From NCBI RefSeq assembly GCF_900105995.1, contig NZ_LT629785.1:1488001-1552000 (forward strand): a stretch of 64,000 nt of DNA. The letters run 5' to 3'. Shown here piece by piece: positions 44,561 through 52,883 of the stretch (its first letter is position 1; each line of letters starts with the position of its first letter). The DNA is from Pseudomonas pohangensis. GTDB lineage: Bacteria; Pseudomonadota; Gammaproteobacteria; Pseudomonadales; Pseudomonadaceae. Both the position numbers and the translations under genes were made by a program. The notes under the pieces were generated by a model. The model made no database searches, was not told the origin of the DNA, and saw nothing but the letters and a program-made list of their open reading frames with translations.

Positions 44561-44644
44561 TCTCGGGCTGGCGAGAGTTGTCGCTCGCTAAAGCTGTATG
44601 TGACCGCCCGTATCCCTGACTGGAAGGGCGGTTACTGAAATTAG

Positions 44645-44803
44645 GCAGCTGCAGCATTAAGCGTTGCAAGCGTCTGGGCCGCACAGTCTGCTACAGGGAG
44701 CCTTGTGGGCGATGTTCAGATCCACGGGAGTCTGCGCGACATCAAAACCTTCCTCGGTTGCTTCGACTTCAGTGAAGAACCTTTTGGCCTGACCATGCGC
44801 TAA
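44645..44803 (+). pseudogene. Possible C-terminal remnant of an unrecognised gene
   Basis: A 52-codon open stretch without a start codon ends in TAA at 44801-44803. Its translation has protein-like character: SATGSLVGDVQIHGSLRDIK then TFLGCFDFSEEPFGLTMR. It lies between the monooxygenase and the DUF1254 gene and is preceded by a stop. It may be the tail of a deleted SCP2-like or other small domain protein; this is weak. Confidence 0.3.
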
Positions 44804-44817
44804 CGGAGAGCGTCACT

Positions 44818-46203
44818 ATGAATACTTCAGAAAACCGACAGAAGCGCTCCATCGCGCGCAGCTGGCTATGGGTTGGGCTGGTTGTACTGTTGATTGTCGG
44901 TGGCATTCTGTGGAGCCAGATGAGCACCGTACGCCTGGCTGCCAAGAGTTACGTGTTTGGTTATCCGTTGGTGATGACCGATCTTACGCGCAACAGTTTC
45001 ATTCACACGGTTGCTCCGGCCAACCGCCTGGTGAACATGGCCCAGTTTCCCGAGGCTGATTTTCAGGTTTTCGTCAGGCCGAATCTGGACACACTCTATA
45101 CCCAGGCCTGGCTTGATATGGATGCAGGGCCTTGGGTGTTTGAGGTTCCAGCTAGCTCGCGTTATCTGGTGATGCAGTTTCTTGATGCCTGGACCAACGT
45201 GTTTGCCAGTGTTGGTACGCGTACAACAGGTGACAAGGGCGGGCGCTTCTTGCTGGCGGGCCCTGACTGGCATGGCCAGGTTCCGGAAGGCATGACACTG
45301 CTGCGTTCATCCACACGCATCAACTGGCTGCTTGGCCGGGTTCAAACCAATGGAAAATCGGACTATCCCGCTGTGCATGCCATACAGGCCGGGATCAGTC
45401 TGCGCAGTCTCGACGACTGGCAGCAGGGTACAGTGATCGAGGCGCTGCCGTTCCAGTTGCCCAAGCAACTGCCACCGTCGCCACTGTTCGAGATGCGTAA
45501 GCTGGGCCCTCGGGCCTTCTTCGGACAGTTGTCGATGTTGATGGAGGACAATCCGGCCGCCGCGACAGACGTTGCCGCTGTGGCCGAACTGGAGCAGCTT
45601 GGCGTGCGGGTTGGGGAGGGCGAGCCGCGATGGAACTGGCTGCAGGAGCATGCCGTGGCAGTGGGCATGTGGCTAGCGGAGCGGGAAATGAACGCGGCCC
45701 TGGAAAGTCCGAAAGTGCTCGTCAACGGCTGGAACAAGGCACCCAAGCATATGGCCGCCTTCGGCCAGGACTACGGCCTTCGCGCGGTGGTGGCTATGTA
45801 CGGTTTCGGAGCCAATCTCGCCGCCGAAGCCTCCTACTTCAACGCCAAAGTCGATGCCCGGGGAGAGGTACTGCAGAGTGGCCAGCGCTACCGCCTGCAC
45901 TTTGCTGCGGGCGAACTTCCACCTGCCCAAGCCTTCTGGTCGCTTACTGCTTACGACATGAATGGCTATCTAATCCCCAACCCCCTGCATCGCTATGCGT
46001 TGGGTGACCGCGACAAGCTGGTCTACAACCCGGATGGCTCGCTGGATCTGCTGTTGCAGAGCGAAGCGCCGGGAGAACAGCAACTCAGTAACTGGCTACC
46101 CACTCCCCGCAGTGGTCCCTTCACCTTGACCGTACGCATCTATTTGCCGACCCAGCGCTTGCTCGACGGCCAGTGGCAAATGCCCGGTATCGAGCGCTTC
46201 TAA
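44818..46203 (+). CDS. DUF1254/DUF1214 domain protein
   Basis: 461 aa. One N-terminal membrane anchor (WLWVGLVVLLIVGGILW). The DUF1254 domain covers about residues 40-170 (FGYPLVMTDLTRNSFIH, FVRPNLDTLYTQAWLDMDAG, YLVMQFLDAWTNVFASVGTR). The DUF1214 domain is C-terminal (AFWSLTAYDMNGYLIPNPLH, GPFTLTVRIYLPT). This pair occurs in many catabolic and stress islands; the biochemical role is unknown to me. CGGAGAG lies before ATG 44818. It is followed by an SDR gene at a 30-bp gap. Confidence 0.85.
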   Translation: MNTSENRQKRSIARSWLWVGLVVLLIVGGILWSQMSTVRLAAKSYVFGYPLVMTDLTRNSFIHTVAPANRLVNMAQFPEADFQVFVRPNLDTLYTQAWLDMDAGPWVFEVPASSRYLVMQFLDAWTNVFASVGTRTTGDKGGRFLLAGPDWHGQVPEGMTLLRSSTRINWLLGRVQTNGKSDYPAVHAIQAGISLRSLDDWQQGTVIEALPFQLPKQLPPSPLFEMRKLGPRAFFGQLSMLMEDNPAAATDVAAVAELEQLGVRVGEGEPRWNWLQEHAVAVGMWLAEREMNAALESPKVLVNGWNKAPKHMAAFGQDYGLRAVVAMYGFGANLAAEASYFNAKVDARGEVLQSGQRYRLHFAAGELPPAQAFWSLTAYDMNGYLIPNPLHRYALGDRDKLVYNPDGSLDLLLQSEAPGEQQLSNWLPTPRSGPFTLTVRIYLPTQRLLDGQWQMPGIERF

Positions 46204-46233
46204 AACACTGATTGACTCTCTGGGAATAGCAAT

Positions 46234-47091
46234 ATGGCTTACGACTTGATAGGCAAAGTAGTACTGATTACTGGCGCCGCCGGGGGAATAGGTGCGGCCA
46301 CCGCACGGGAGCTGTATGGCTTGGGAGCTTTGTTGGTGCTTACGGACATGCAGCAGGAGGCCGTTGACCAGCTCGCTCAGGAGTTCGACGCCGAGCGCGT
46401 CCTGCCGCTGGCGCTCGACGTGACCGACGTCGAAGCCTCAAAAAGGGTGGTGCAGCGCGCCGTCGAGCGCTTTGGCCGCCTCGATGTGGCATTCGCCAAT
46501 GCCGGCATTTCCTGGCACAGCAACCCCAAGACTCTGCGTATCTGCCCCTCGGACGAGTTTCGGCGCATCGTCGAAGTGGATCTGTTCGGTGTGTGGAATA
46601 CGATCCAGGCGGCCTTGCCGGAGGTCATTCGCAATCAGGGACAGATTCTGGTGACCTCGTCCATCTATGCTTTCTTAAACGGTCTGGTCAACGCGCCTTA
46701 TGCCGTTTCCAAGGCCGCTGTAGAGGCCTTGACTCGTGCCTTGCTGGTCGAATTAGGCGGCACAGGTGCGACGTCCAGTGTGGTCTATCCGGCCTGGACC
46801 GATACGGCTATTGTCAAGATGGCCTTCGGTGGTAATGACCTGGCCACACGCATGAATGAAACCGTGATGCCGAGCTTTATGCGCCAACCGATTCAACCTC
46901 AGCAGGTGGCCAGGGCGATTGTGCAAGGTATGCGTTCTCGCCGGGCACGTATTGTTGTTCCGGGAAGATGGGTGCCATTTGCACTGCTGCGTGGCTTGCT
47001 CAACCCCCTGATTGATAGCTATCTGCAAAGGCACAAAGCACTGCAGAAGCTTTTACGCGAGCTGGAGTCTGGCCAGGACGGTGGGCGCTAG
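46234..47091 (+). CDS. Short-chain dehydrogenase/reductase
   Basis: 285 aa. Classical SDR: NAD(P) motif VVLITGAAGGIGAATARELYG, Asp at VLTDMQ favouring NAD, NAGISWHSNPK, catalytic Ser in ILVTSSIYAFLNG, and Tyr/Lys in APYAVSKAAVEAL. The C-terminal tail (RGLLNPLIDSYLQRHKALQK) is basic and amphipathic. It would interconvert an alcohol and a ketone, and so could supply a ketone to the monooxygenase two genes upstream. Last gene of the island before the right-hand att repeat. Confidence 0.88.
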   Translation: MAYDLIGKVVLITGAAGGIGAATARELYGLGALLVLTDMQQEAVDQLAQEFDAERVLPLALDVTDVEASKRVVQRAVERFGRLDVAFANAGISWHSNPKTLRICPSDEFRRIVEVDLFGVWNTIQAALPEVIRNQGQILVTSSIYAFLNGLVNAPYAVSKAAVEALTRALLVELGGTGATSSVVYPAWTDTAIVKMAFGGNDLATRMNETVMPSFMRQPIQPQQVARAIVQGMRSRRARIVVPGRWVPFALLRGLLNPLIDSYLQRHKALQKLLRELESGQDGGR

Positions 47092-47202
47092 TACATTGAC
47101 TGGCCGCTCTGGATCGAAAGTGCCGCTCTCTCGGCCAACCAAGGCTCGCACGCTGCTCCTTGTGGTGAATGTAGTGGCCTAATGAAACCGGGCAGCCAGA
47201 AA

Positions 47203-47246
47203 GCCAAAAGCCCCTGAAAATCAGCAGAAAATTCAAGGGCTTTTGC
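47203..47246. terminator. Bidirectional hairpin at the right island end
   Basis: Arms GCCAAAAGCCCCTGAA and TTCAAGGGCTTTTGC are nearly complementary, with a 13-base loop, and flanked by A- and T-runs. It lies 27 bp before the att repeat and could insulate the island from the chromosome. Confidence 0.6.
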
Positions 47247-47272
47247 TGTTTCATTTGGTGGAGCCGGAGGGG

Positions 47273-47297
47273 CGTTGGTTCGAGTCCAATCGTGCCT
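47273..47297 (+). repeat. attR-type repeat of the tRNA-Val island
   Basis: Identical over 25 bp to 13305-13329 (3' end of tRNA-Val), then GCCAAACA versus ACCAAACA. Only the T-arm and acceptor 3' half are duplicated; there is no second complete tRNA here. Confidence 0.85.
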
Positions 47298-47326
47298 GCC
47301 AAACACATCCCGCACTGTGCGGGATT

Positions 47327-47356
47327 AAAAAGCCGATCAGAGATGATCGGCTTTTT
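47327..47356 (+). terminator. Terminator beyond the right att copy
   Basis: AAAAAGCCGATCA / TGATCGGCTTTTT with a GAGA loop. It is homologous to the terminator after tRNA-Val and probably is the chromosome's original tRNA-Val terminator, displaced by island insertion. Confidence 0.8.
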
Positions 47357-47480
47357 TGTGTCTGCGGTTTGCCGCTGCTGCGATACTGGCACGCGCTGTC
47401 GCGGTTTTTACGCCGTTCCAGCGCAGGCCTGCAAGCCTTGTATCCTGCCGGCAGCCCGTGCAGGTATGCGGATGCTGCGC

Positions 47481-48116
47481 TCAGAGCTGCATGGATGGTC
47501 GCAAAGCCATGGCAGCGCGCCAGCGCAACAGGTTGGGATGCTGCTCGCCCGGTTTGACCCGTATTACGCGGGCAAAATCCACGGCAATCACGGCGCTGAT
47601 GTCGGCAATGCTGAAACCGTTGCCGGCAATGTTGTCGCGGCCTTCCAGGTGCGCTTCCAGAACATCGAAGAAACTCTGCACGCGGGCCACGCCGCGCTGC
47701 GCCAGCTCCGGAATTTGCGGGTAATTCACCGGGCCGGGCAGGGCGCGGTCAACCATGGCGGGCGAGCTGTTGCGCAGGCCTTCGGCAATCGCCATGAAGC
47801 ATTCCAGTTCGATGCGCGAGTTCCAGCTGGCGATATCGGCCTTTTCCAGAGGCGTGGTGCCCATCAGGGGCGGCTCGGGGAAGCGTGCTTCGAGATAGGC
47901 AGCAATGCCGGCGTTATCCGTAAGGATATGGCCATCTTCCAGGCGCAAGGCCGGTACGGTGCAGCGCGGATTGATGGCACGGAATGCCTCGCCAAGCTGT
48001 TCGCGCTTGGACAGGTCGATGTTGACCGTTTCGTGGGCAATACCTTTTTCCGCAAGCAGGATGCGCGCGCGGCGCGGGCTGGGCGCGGTTGCGCAGTCAT
48101 AGAGAGTGATGGTCAT
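47481..48116 (-). CDS. Glutathione S-transferase family protein
   Basis: 211 aa from ATG 48116. N-terminal thioredoxin-like domain with TLYDCATAPSPRRARILLAE, the cis-proline motif CTVPALRL and LEDGHILTDNAGIAAYLE, which binds the glutathione gamma-glutamyl group. The C-terminal all-helical domain includes FSIADISAVIAVDFA, the conserved helix-capping region. Catalytic residue is probably Ser13 or Cys8 near the N-terminus. Substrate unknown. It is the first chromosomal gene right of the island, convergent with it. Confidence 0.9.
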   Translation of the reverse strand: MTITLYDCATAPSPRRARILLAEKGIAHETVNIDLSKREQLGEAFRAINPRCTVPALRLEDGHILTDNAGIAAYLEARFPEPPLMGTTPLEKADIASWNSRIELECFMAIAEGLRNSSPAMVDRALPGPVNYPQIPELAQRGVARVQSFFDVLEAHLEGRDNIAGNGFSIADISAVIAVDFARVIRVKPGEQHPNLLRWRAAMALRPSMQL

Positions 48117-48608
48117 GTTGTCTCCGTAGGGCGCAGAGCATTCGCCCTGTGCTTCGGTTGATGTGATTGACCTGCCGAACATGGCACGCTGCTGCGGTTC
48201 GCGCAACAAATGCAGGGCCGGTGCAGCCCCGCTGCGGCACAAGAAATGTCAGGTTATAAGCCGGTGGAATGCCGCTCACCCGGTAGAGCGCTTGTTTCGC
48301 CGGCTAGAATGGTTCGGCGGTTGTCAGGCAAACGCCAGGATTCAATTACAACGCCTTGATTCCACTGTGTTATATTCGCCCGCCTTGAAAACGTGCCAAA
48401 GGCCGCCAAGGCGGCTTTTGATACCCGGTTTGCTGCCCAGAGTCCCTTTGACAGCAGCAGTTTGATTTACCTCCAGTGATCCTGATTCGTTGCGGTTGGC
48501 TTTGCGCCCCTGCCATTGTCTGGCAGACATGACCCGACGTATCACGCTCCTGGCTCATCCCAACCCACGTGGCCTTTGGTAGGGGTCACCACTAGGAGAG
48601 GAGGCGCC
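48117..48608. other. Intergenic region upstream of thrS
   Basis: 492 bp between divergent GST and thrS genes. It contains a -10-like TATATT at 48371 and a hairpin (GCCGC CAAG GCGGC followed by TTTT, 48402-48419) that may attenuate thrS. No leader peptide or T-box is evident. The thrS ribosome site AGGAGAGGAGG lies at its end. Confidence 0.55.
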
Positions 48609-50531
48609 ATGCCCATCATTACCCTTCCTGACGGCAGTCAACGTTCGTTCGATCACCCGGTTAGCGTAGCCGAGGTGGCTTTATCCATTGGTGCCGGTCT
48701 GGCCAAGGCGGCACTGGCCGGCAAGGTCAATGGCGAACTGGTCGATACCTCGTATCTGCTCGATAGCGATGTTGCCCTGTCGATCATCACCAGCCGTGAC
48801 GCCGAAGGTGTCGAGGTGCTGCGGCATTCCTGTGCGCACCTGATGGCGATGGCGGTGCAGCAGCTGTTTCCGGGTACCCAGGTGACTATCGGCCCGGTCA
48901 TCGATAACGGCTTCTTCTACGACTTCGATTGTGAAAAGCCGTTTACCACGGAAGATCTCGAGAAGATCGAAGCGCGCATGCTCGAAATTGCCAAGTCCGA
49001 TCTGCCGGTTTCCCGTTCGCTGATGTCGCGCAGTGAGGCTGTGGCCTTCTTCGAGAAGCTGGGCGAGAAGTACAAGGTCGAAATCATTGAATCGATTCCG
49101 GGCGATGAAGAGCTGTCGTTCTACAGTCAGGGCGAGTTCATCGACCTGTGCCGCGGCCCGCACGTGCCCTCTACCGGCAAGCTGCAGGCCTTCAAGCTGA
49201 TGAAAGTGGCCGGCGCCTACTGGCGCGGCGATTCGAAGAACAAGATGCTGCAACGCATCTACGGTACCTGCTGGGGCAGCAAGCAGGACCTCAAGGACTA
49301 TCTGCATCGTCTGGAAGAAGCGGAGAAGCGCGATCATCGCAAGATCGGCAAGCGTCTGGATCTGTTCCATACCCAGGAAGAAGCGCCGGGCATGGTGTTC
49401 TGGCATCCCAATGGCTGGACCCTGTATCAGGTGCTTGAGCAGTACATGCGCAAGGTGCAGCACGACCGTGGCTATCTGGAGATCAAGACACCGCAGGTGG
49501 TCGATCGCGCCCTGTGGGAGCGCTCCGGACACTGGGCCAACTACGGTGACATGATGTTCACCACCGAGTCGGAAAGCCGCGACTACGCGGTCAAGCCGAT
49601 GAACTGCCCCTGTCACATCCAGGTGTTCAATCAGGGTCTGAAGAGCTACCGCGACCTGCCCATGCGGCTGGCCGAGTTCGGTGCCTGCCATCGCAACGAG
49701 CCGTCCGGTTCGCTGCACGGCATCATGCGCGTGCGCGCTTTTACCCAGGATGATGCCCACATCTTCTGTACCGAAGAGCAGATGCAGGCGGAGGCCGCCG
49801 CGTTCATCAAGATGACGCTGGATGTTTATGCCGATTTCGGTTTCGAGGATATCGAACTGAAACTCTCGACCCGCCCGGAAAAGCGCGTAGGTGCCGACGA
49901 GTTGTGGGATCGCGCCGAAGCCGCTCTGGAGGCGGCGCTGGTCAGTGCCGGCTTGCCGTTTGACCTGCAGCCGGGCGAAGGCGCTTTTTATGGCCCGAAG
50001 ATCGAGTTTTCCCTGAAGGATTGTCTTGGCCGGGTCTGGCAGTGCGGTACTTTACAGCTGGATTTCAACCTGCCGGTACGACTGGGTGCCGAGTACGTCA
50101 GCGAAGACAACAGCCGCAAGCATCCGGTGATGTTGCACCGTGCCGTGCTCGGCTCGTTCGAGCGTTTCATCGGTGTTCTCATCGAACATTACGAAGGCGC
50201 GTTTCCGGCATGGCTTGCTCCGCTGCAGGCGGTAATTCTGAATATCACCGACAAACAGGCCGATTTCGCCGGGAAAGTTGAGAAAATGCTCAATGAAAGC
50301 GGGTTTCGTGCCAAGTCCGACTTGAGAAACGAGAAGATCGGCTTTAAAATCCGCGAGCACACTTTACTCAAGGTCCCATACCTTCTGGTTATAGGGGATC
50401 GTGAAGTGGAGACGCAAACCGTCGCCGTGCGCACCCGAGAGGGTGTTGACCTGGGCTCAATGCCCGTCACACAGTTCAAAGATCTGCTTGCGCAGGCGGT
50501 TTCCCGGCGTGGTCGCCAAGATTTGGAGTAA
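48609..50531 (+). CDS. thrS: Threonyl-tRNA synthetase
   Basis: 640 aa from ATG 48609, with a strong AGGAGAGGAGG ribosome site. Charges tRNA-Thr. N-terminal TGS domain (PIITLPDGSQRSFDHPVS), the editing domain with HSCAHLMAMAV and YDFDCEKPFT, and the class II core with MNCPCHIQVF (zinc Cys), RLAEFGACHRNEPSGSLHG (motif 2) and a later GEGAFYGPKIEFS. The C-terminal anticodon domain follows (HRAVLGSFERFIGVLIEHYE onward). First gene of the translation operon; the stop is 2 bp before the infC start. Confidence 0.97.
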   Translation: MPIITLPDGSQRSFDHPVSVAEVALSIGAGLAKAALAGKVNGELVDTSYLLDSDVALSIITSRDAEGVEVLRHSCAHLMAMAVQQLFPGTQVTIGPVIDNGFFYDFDCEKPFTTEDLEKIEARMLEIAKSDLPVSRSLMSRSEAVAFFEKLGEKYKVEIIESIPGDEELSFYSQGEFIDLCRGPHVPSTGKLQAFKLMKVAGAYWRGDSKNKMLQRIYGTCWGSKQDLKDYLHRLEEAEKRDHRKIGKRLDLFHTQEEAPGMVFWHPNGWTLYQVLEQYMRKVQHDRGYLEIKTPQVVDRALWERSGHWANYGDMMFTTESESRDYAVKPMNCPCHIQVFNQGLKSYRDLPMRLAEFGACHRNEPSGSLHGIMRVRAFTQDDAHIFCTEEQMQAEAAAFIKMTLDVYADFGFEDIELKLSTRPEKRVGADELWDRAEAALEAALVSAGLPFDLQPGEGAFYGPKIEFSLKDCLGRVWQCGTLQLDFNLPVRLGAEYVSEDNSRKHPVMLHRAVLGSFERFIGVLIEHYEGAFPAWLAPLQAVILNITDKQADFAGKVEKMLNESGFRAKSDLRNEKIGFKIREHTLLKVPYLLVIGDREVETQTVAVRTREGVDLGSMPVTQFKDLLAQAVSRRGRQDLE

Positions 50532-50533
50532 CG

Positions 50534-51082
50534 ATTATTAAGCGTGATAACAGACAGGACAAGAGAGCAGCACCGAAGCCCCCGATAAACGAGAATATCT
50601 CGGCCCGTGAGGTTCGGTTGATTGGCGCTGAAGGCGAGCAGATTGGCATTGTTTCGATTGATGAGGCGATGCGCGTAGCTGAAGAGGCCAAGCTTGATCT
50701 GGTGGAGATTTCTGCAGATGCAGTACCGCCGGTTTGCCGCATCATGGATTACGGCAAACATCTGTTTGAGAAGAAAAAACTGGCTGCTATTGCGAAGAAG
50801 AACCAGCATCAGCAGCAGATCAAAGAAATCAAGTTTCGACCAGGGACGGAAGATGGGGACTATCAGGTAAAACTACGCAACCTGATACGTTTCCTTACAG
50901 AAGGGGACAAGGCCAAGGTATCGTTGAGATTCCGCGGTCGTGAGATGGCCCACCAGGAGCTGGGAATGGAGTTGTTGAAGCGGGTCGAAGCTGACCTCGC
51001 GGAATACGGCGCCGTTGAACAGCATCCGAAGATGGAAGGACGCCAACTAATGATGGTCATCGCCCCCAAAAAGCGAAAGTAA
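50534..51082 (+). CDS. infC: Translation initiation factor IF-3 (ATT start)
   Basis: 182 aa beginning at the non-standard codon ATT 50534. The next codons read ATT AAG CGT GAT, giving MIKRDNRQDKRAAPKPPINE, the standard Pseudomonas IF-3 N-terminus; no ATG, GTG or TTG exists in frame before residue 29. GGAG at 50525-50528 is 5 bp upstream. IF-3 discriminates against non-canonical start codons, so an ATT start gives autoregulation, as shown in E. coli. N-terminal domain INENISAREVRLIGAEGEQ; C-terminal domain IKEIKFRPGTEDGDYQVKL to the end. Confidence 0.95.
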   Translation: MIKRDNRQDKRAAPKPPINENISAREVRLIGAEGEQIGIVSIDEAMRVAEEAKLDLVEISADAVPPVCRIMDYGKHLFEKKKLAAIAKKNQHQQQIKEIKFRPGTEDGDYQVKLRNLIRFLTEGDKAKVSLRFRGREMAHQELGMELLKRVEADLAEYGAVEQHPKMEGRQLMMVIAPKKRK

Positions 51083-51143
51083 CCTCCAGGGCACAGGCAG
51101 GCCTTCTGGTTATCGGTAATCACTTCAATGCGGAGTAACAAAC

Positions 51144-51338
51144 ATGCCAAAGATGAAAACTAAAAGTGGCGCTGCAAAGCGCTTCTTGAAAACTGCAAAC
51201 GGCTTCAAGCACAAGCACGCTTTCAAGAGCCACATCCTGACCAAAATGTCTACCAAGCGTAAGCGTCAACTGCGCGGCAGCACCATGGTGCATCCGTCTG
51301 ACGTGGCAAAAGTAGATCGCATGATGCGCGTACGTTAA
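51144..51338 (+). CDS. rpmI: 50S ribosomal protein L35
   Basis: 64 aa, very basic: MPKMKTKSGAAKRFLKTANG and SHILTKMSTKRKRQLRG are diagnostic. It follows infC by 61 bp and precedes rplT by 28 bp. In E. coli L20 represses rpmI-rplT translation through the mRNA; a similar arrangement is likely but not demonstrated here. Confidence 0.97.
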   Translation: MPKMKTKSGAAKRFLKTANGFKHKHAFKSHILTKMSTKRKRQLRGSTMVHPSDVAKVDRMMRVR

Positions 51339-51366
51339 TTTAGGTCAAGACTAGAGGAAATTACTC

Positions 51367-51723
51367 ATGGCTCGTGTAAAGCGTGGCGTTATCGCTCGTG
51401 CCCGTCACAAGAAAATTATGAAACTCGCCAAAGGCTACTACGGCGCACGTTCGCGTGTATTCCGTGTTGCCAAGCAGGCTGTAATCAAGGCAGGCCAGTA
51501 CGCCTACCGTGACCGCCGCCAGCGGAAGCGTCAGTTCCGTGCTCTGTGGATTGCCCGTATCAATGCGGGTGCGCGTGTAAATGGTCTGTCTTACAGCCGT
51601 TTGATCGCTGGCCTGAAAAAGGCATCTGTGGAAATCGACCGTAAAGTTCTGGCCGATCTGGCAGTGAACGAAAAAGCGGCGTTTGCTGCGATTGTCGAGA
51701 AAGCGAAAGCCGAACTGGCTTAA
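51367..51723 (+). CDS. rplT: 50S ribosomal protein L20
   Basis: 118 aa: MARVKRGVIARARHKKIMKL, GYYGARSRVFRVAKQAVIKA and RDRRQRKRQFRALWIARINA match L20 throughout, at the usual length. AGAGGAAA lies before ATG 51367. A terminator-like hairpin separates it from pheS. Confidence 0.97.
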   Translation: MARVKRGVIARARHKKIMKLAKGYYGARSRVFRVAKQAVIKAGQYAYRDRRQRKRQFRALWIARINAGARVNGLSYSRLIAGLKKASVEIDRKVLADLAVNEKAAFAAIVEKAKAELA

Positions 51724-51768
51724 GTCCCCGACAATCACCGGGTTTGCGCCCGGTGCTGAACGTCATTA

Positions 51769-51803
51769 ACAGGGGAAGAGCCTTCAAGCTCTTCCCCTGT
51801 TTT
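51769..51803 (+). terminator. Terminator/attenuator between rplT and pheS
   Basis: 12-bp inverted repeat ACAGGGGAAGAG / CTCTTCCCCTGT with an 8-base loop and a TTTT tail, 19 bp before pheS. A smaller stem CACCGGG / CCCGGTG precedes it. No Phe-rich leader peptide with a start codon is visible, so classical pheM-type attenuation is not supported. Confidence 0.75.
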
Positions 51804-51821
51804 CGTATCTGGAGTCTGTAA

Positions 51822-52838
51822 ATGGAAAACCTGGCTGCATTGGTCTCGCAAGCGCTTGAGGCTGTGCATAAAACCGACGATATCAATGTCCTTGAGCAAC
51901 TCCGCGTTCAGTACCTTGGCAAGAAAGGTGAACTGACCCAGGTCATGAAAACCCTGGGCAACCTGCCTGCCGAGGAGCGCCCCAAGGTTGGCGCGCTGAT
52001 CAACGAAGCCAAAGAGCAGGTACAGACCGCTCTCAATGCGCGCAAGGAGTCCCTTGAAGGGGCTGCTCTTGACGCCAAGCTGGCTGCCGAACAGATCGAT
52101 GTGACCTTGCCCGGCCGTGGCCAGGCCTCGGGCGGCCTGCACCCGGTAACCCGTACGCTGGAACGCGTGGAGCAGTTCTTCACGCATATCGGCTACAACG
52201 TGGCCGAAGGCCCGGAAGTCGAAGACGACTACCATAATTTCGAAGCACTCAACATTCCCGGCCACCACCCGGCGCGGGCCATGCATGACACCTTTTACTT
52301 CAATGCCAACATGTTGCTGCGCACCCATACCTCGCCGGTGCAGGTGCGCACCATGGAAAGCCAGAAGCCGCCGATCCGCATCGTTTGTCCGGGTCGGGTT
52401 TACCGCTGTGACTCGGATATCACCCATTCGCCGATGTTTCATCAGGTCGAAGGGCTGCTGGTTGACGAAGACATCAGTTTTGCCGATCTCAAAGGCACCA
52501 TCGAAGAGTTCCTGCGGGTGTTTTTCGAGAAACCGCTGGGCGTGCGTTTCCGCCCGTCATTTTTCCCCTTCACCGAGCCGTCCGCCGAAGTCGACATGCA
52601 GTGCGTGATGTGCAGTGGCAAGGGCTGTCGCGTGTGCAAACAGACCGGCTGGCTGGAAGTCATGGGCTGCGGCATGGTGCATCCGAACGTGTTGCGCATG
52701 TCCAATATCGATCCGGAAAAATACCAGGGCTTCGCCTTCGGCATGGGCGTCGAGCGCCTGGCAATGCTGCGTTACGGCGTGAATGACCTGCGCTTGTTCT
52801 TCGACAACGATCTGCGGTTTCTGGCGCAATTTCGCTAG
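51822..52838 (+). CDS. pheS: Phenylalanyl-tRNA synthetase alpha subunit
   Basis: 338 aa. N-terminal coiled coil (to about residue 90), then the class II core: LPGRGQASGGLHPVTRTLER, GPEVEDDYHNFEALNIPGHH, TFYFNANMLLRTHTSPVQVR, RVYRCDSDITHSPMFHQVEG and the motif 3 region GFAFGMGVERLAMLRYGVND. Forms an alpha2-beta2 enzyme with PheT, encoded 45 bp downstream. Confidence 0.97.
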   Translation: MENLAALVSQALEAVHKTDDINVLEQLRVQYLGKKGELTQVMKTLGNLPAEERPKVGALINEAKEQVQTALNARKESLEGAALDAKLAAEQIDVTLPGRGQASGGLHPVTRTLERVEQFFTHIGYNVAEGPEVEDDYHNFEALNIPGHHPARAMHDTFYFNANMLLRTHTSPVQVRTMESQKPPIRIVCPGRVYRCDSDITHSPMFHQVEGLLVDEDISFADLKGTIEEFLRVFFEKPLGVRFRPSFFPFTEPSAEVDMQCVMCSGKGCRVCKQTGWLEVMGCGMVHPNVLRMSNIDPEKYQGFAFGMGVERLAMLRYGVNDLRLFFDNDLRFLAQFR

Positions 52839-52883
52839 TCCTCCAGTCAGTACGTTATCGAATCGTTCAGGAAAACAGACAAA

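Larger units (their letters stand above)
13305..47297. mobile_element. 34-kb catabolic genomic island at tRNA-Val(GAC)
   Basis: Bounded by the 3' end of tRNA-Val and a second copy of it at 47273-47297, with an integrase C-terminal remnant beside the tRNA. The interior is a coherent catabolic set with four AraC-type regulators and several internal duplications, and the flanks are core-like chromosome. No replication, transfer or intact integrase genes are seen, so the island is probably no longer self-mobile. That it is absent from relatives is inference. Confidence 0.8.

Noticed and set aside
47088..47392. Short minus-strand genes at the right island end
   Set aside because: They read across the att copy, the terminator and the hairpin, again with the antisense-tRNA WTRTN signature. 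No ribosome sites.
51724..51821. pheM-type leader peptide controlling pheST
   Set aside because: There is a good terminator hairpin but no start codon with a Phe-rich reading frame before it.
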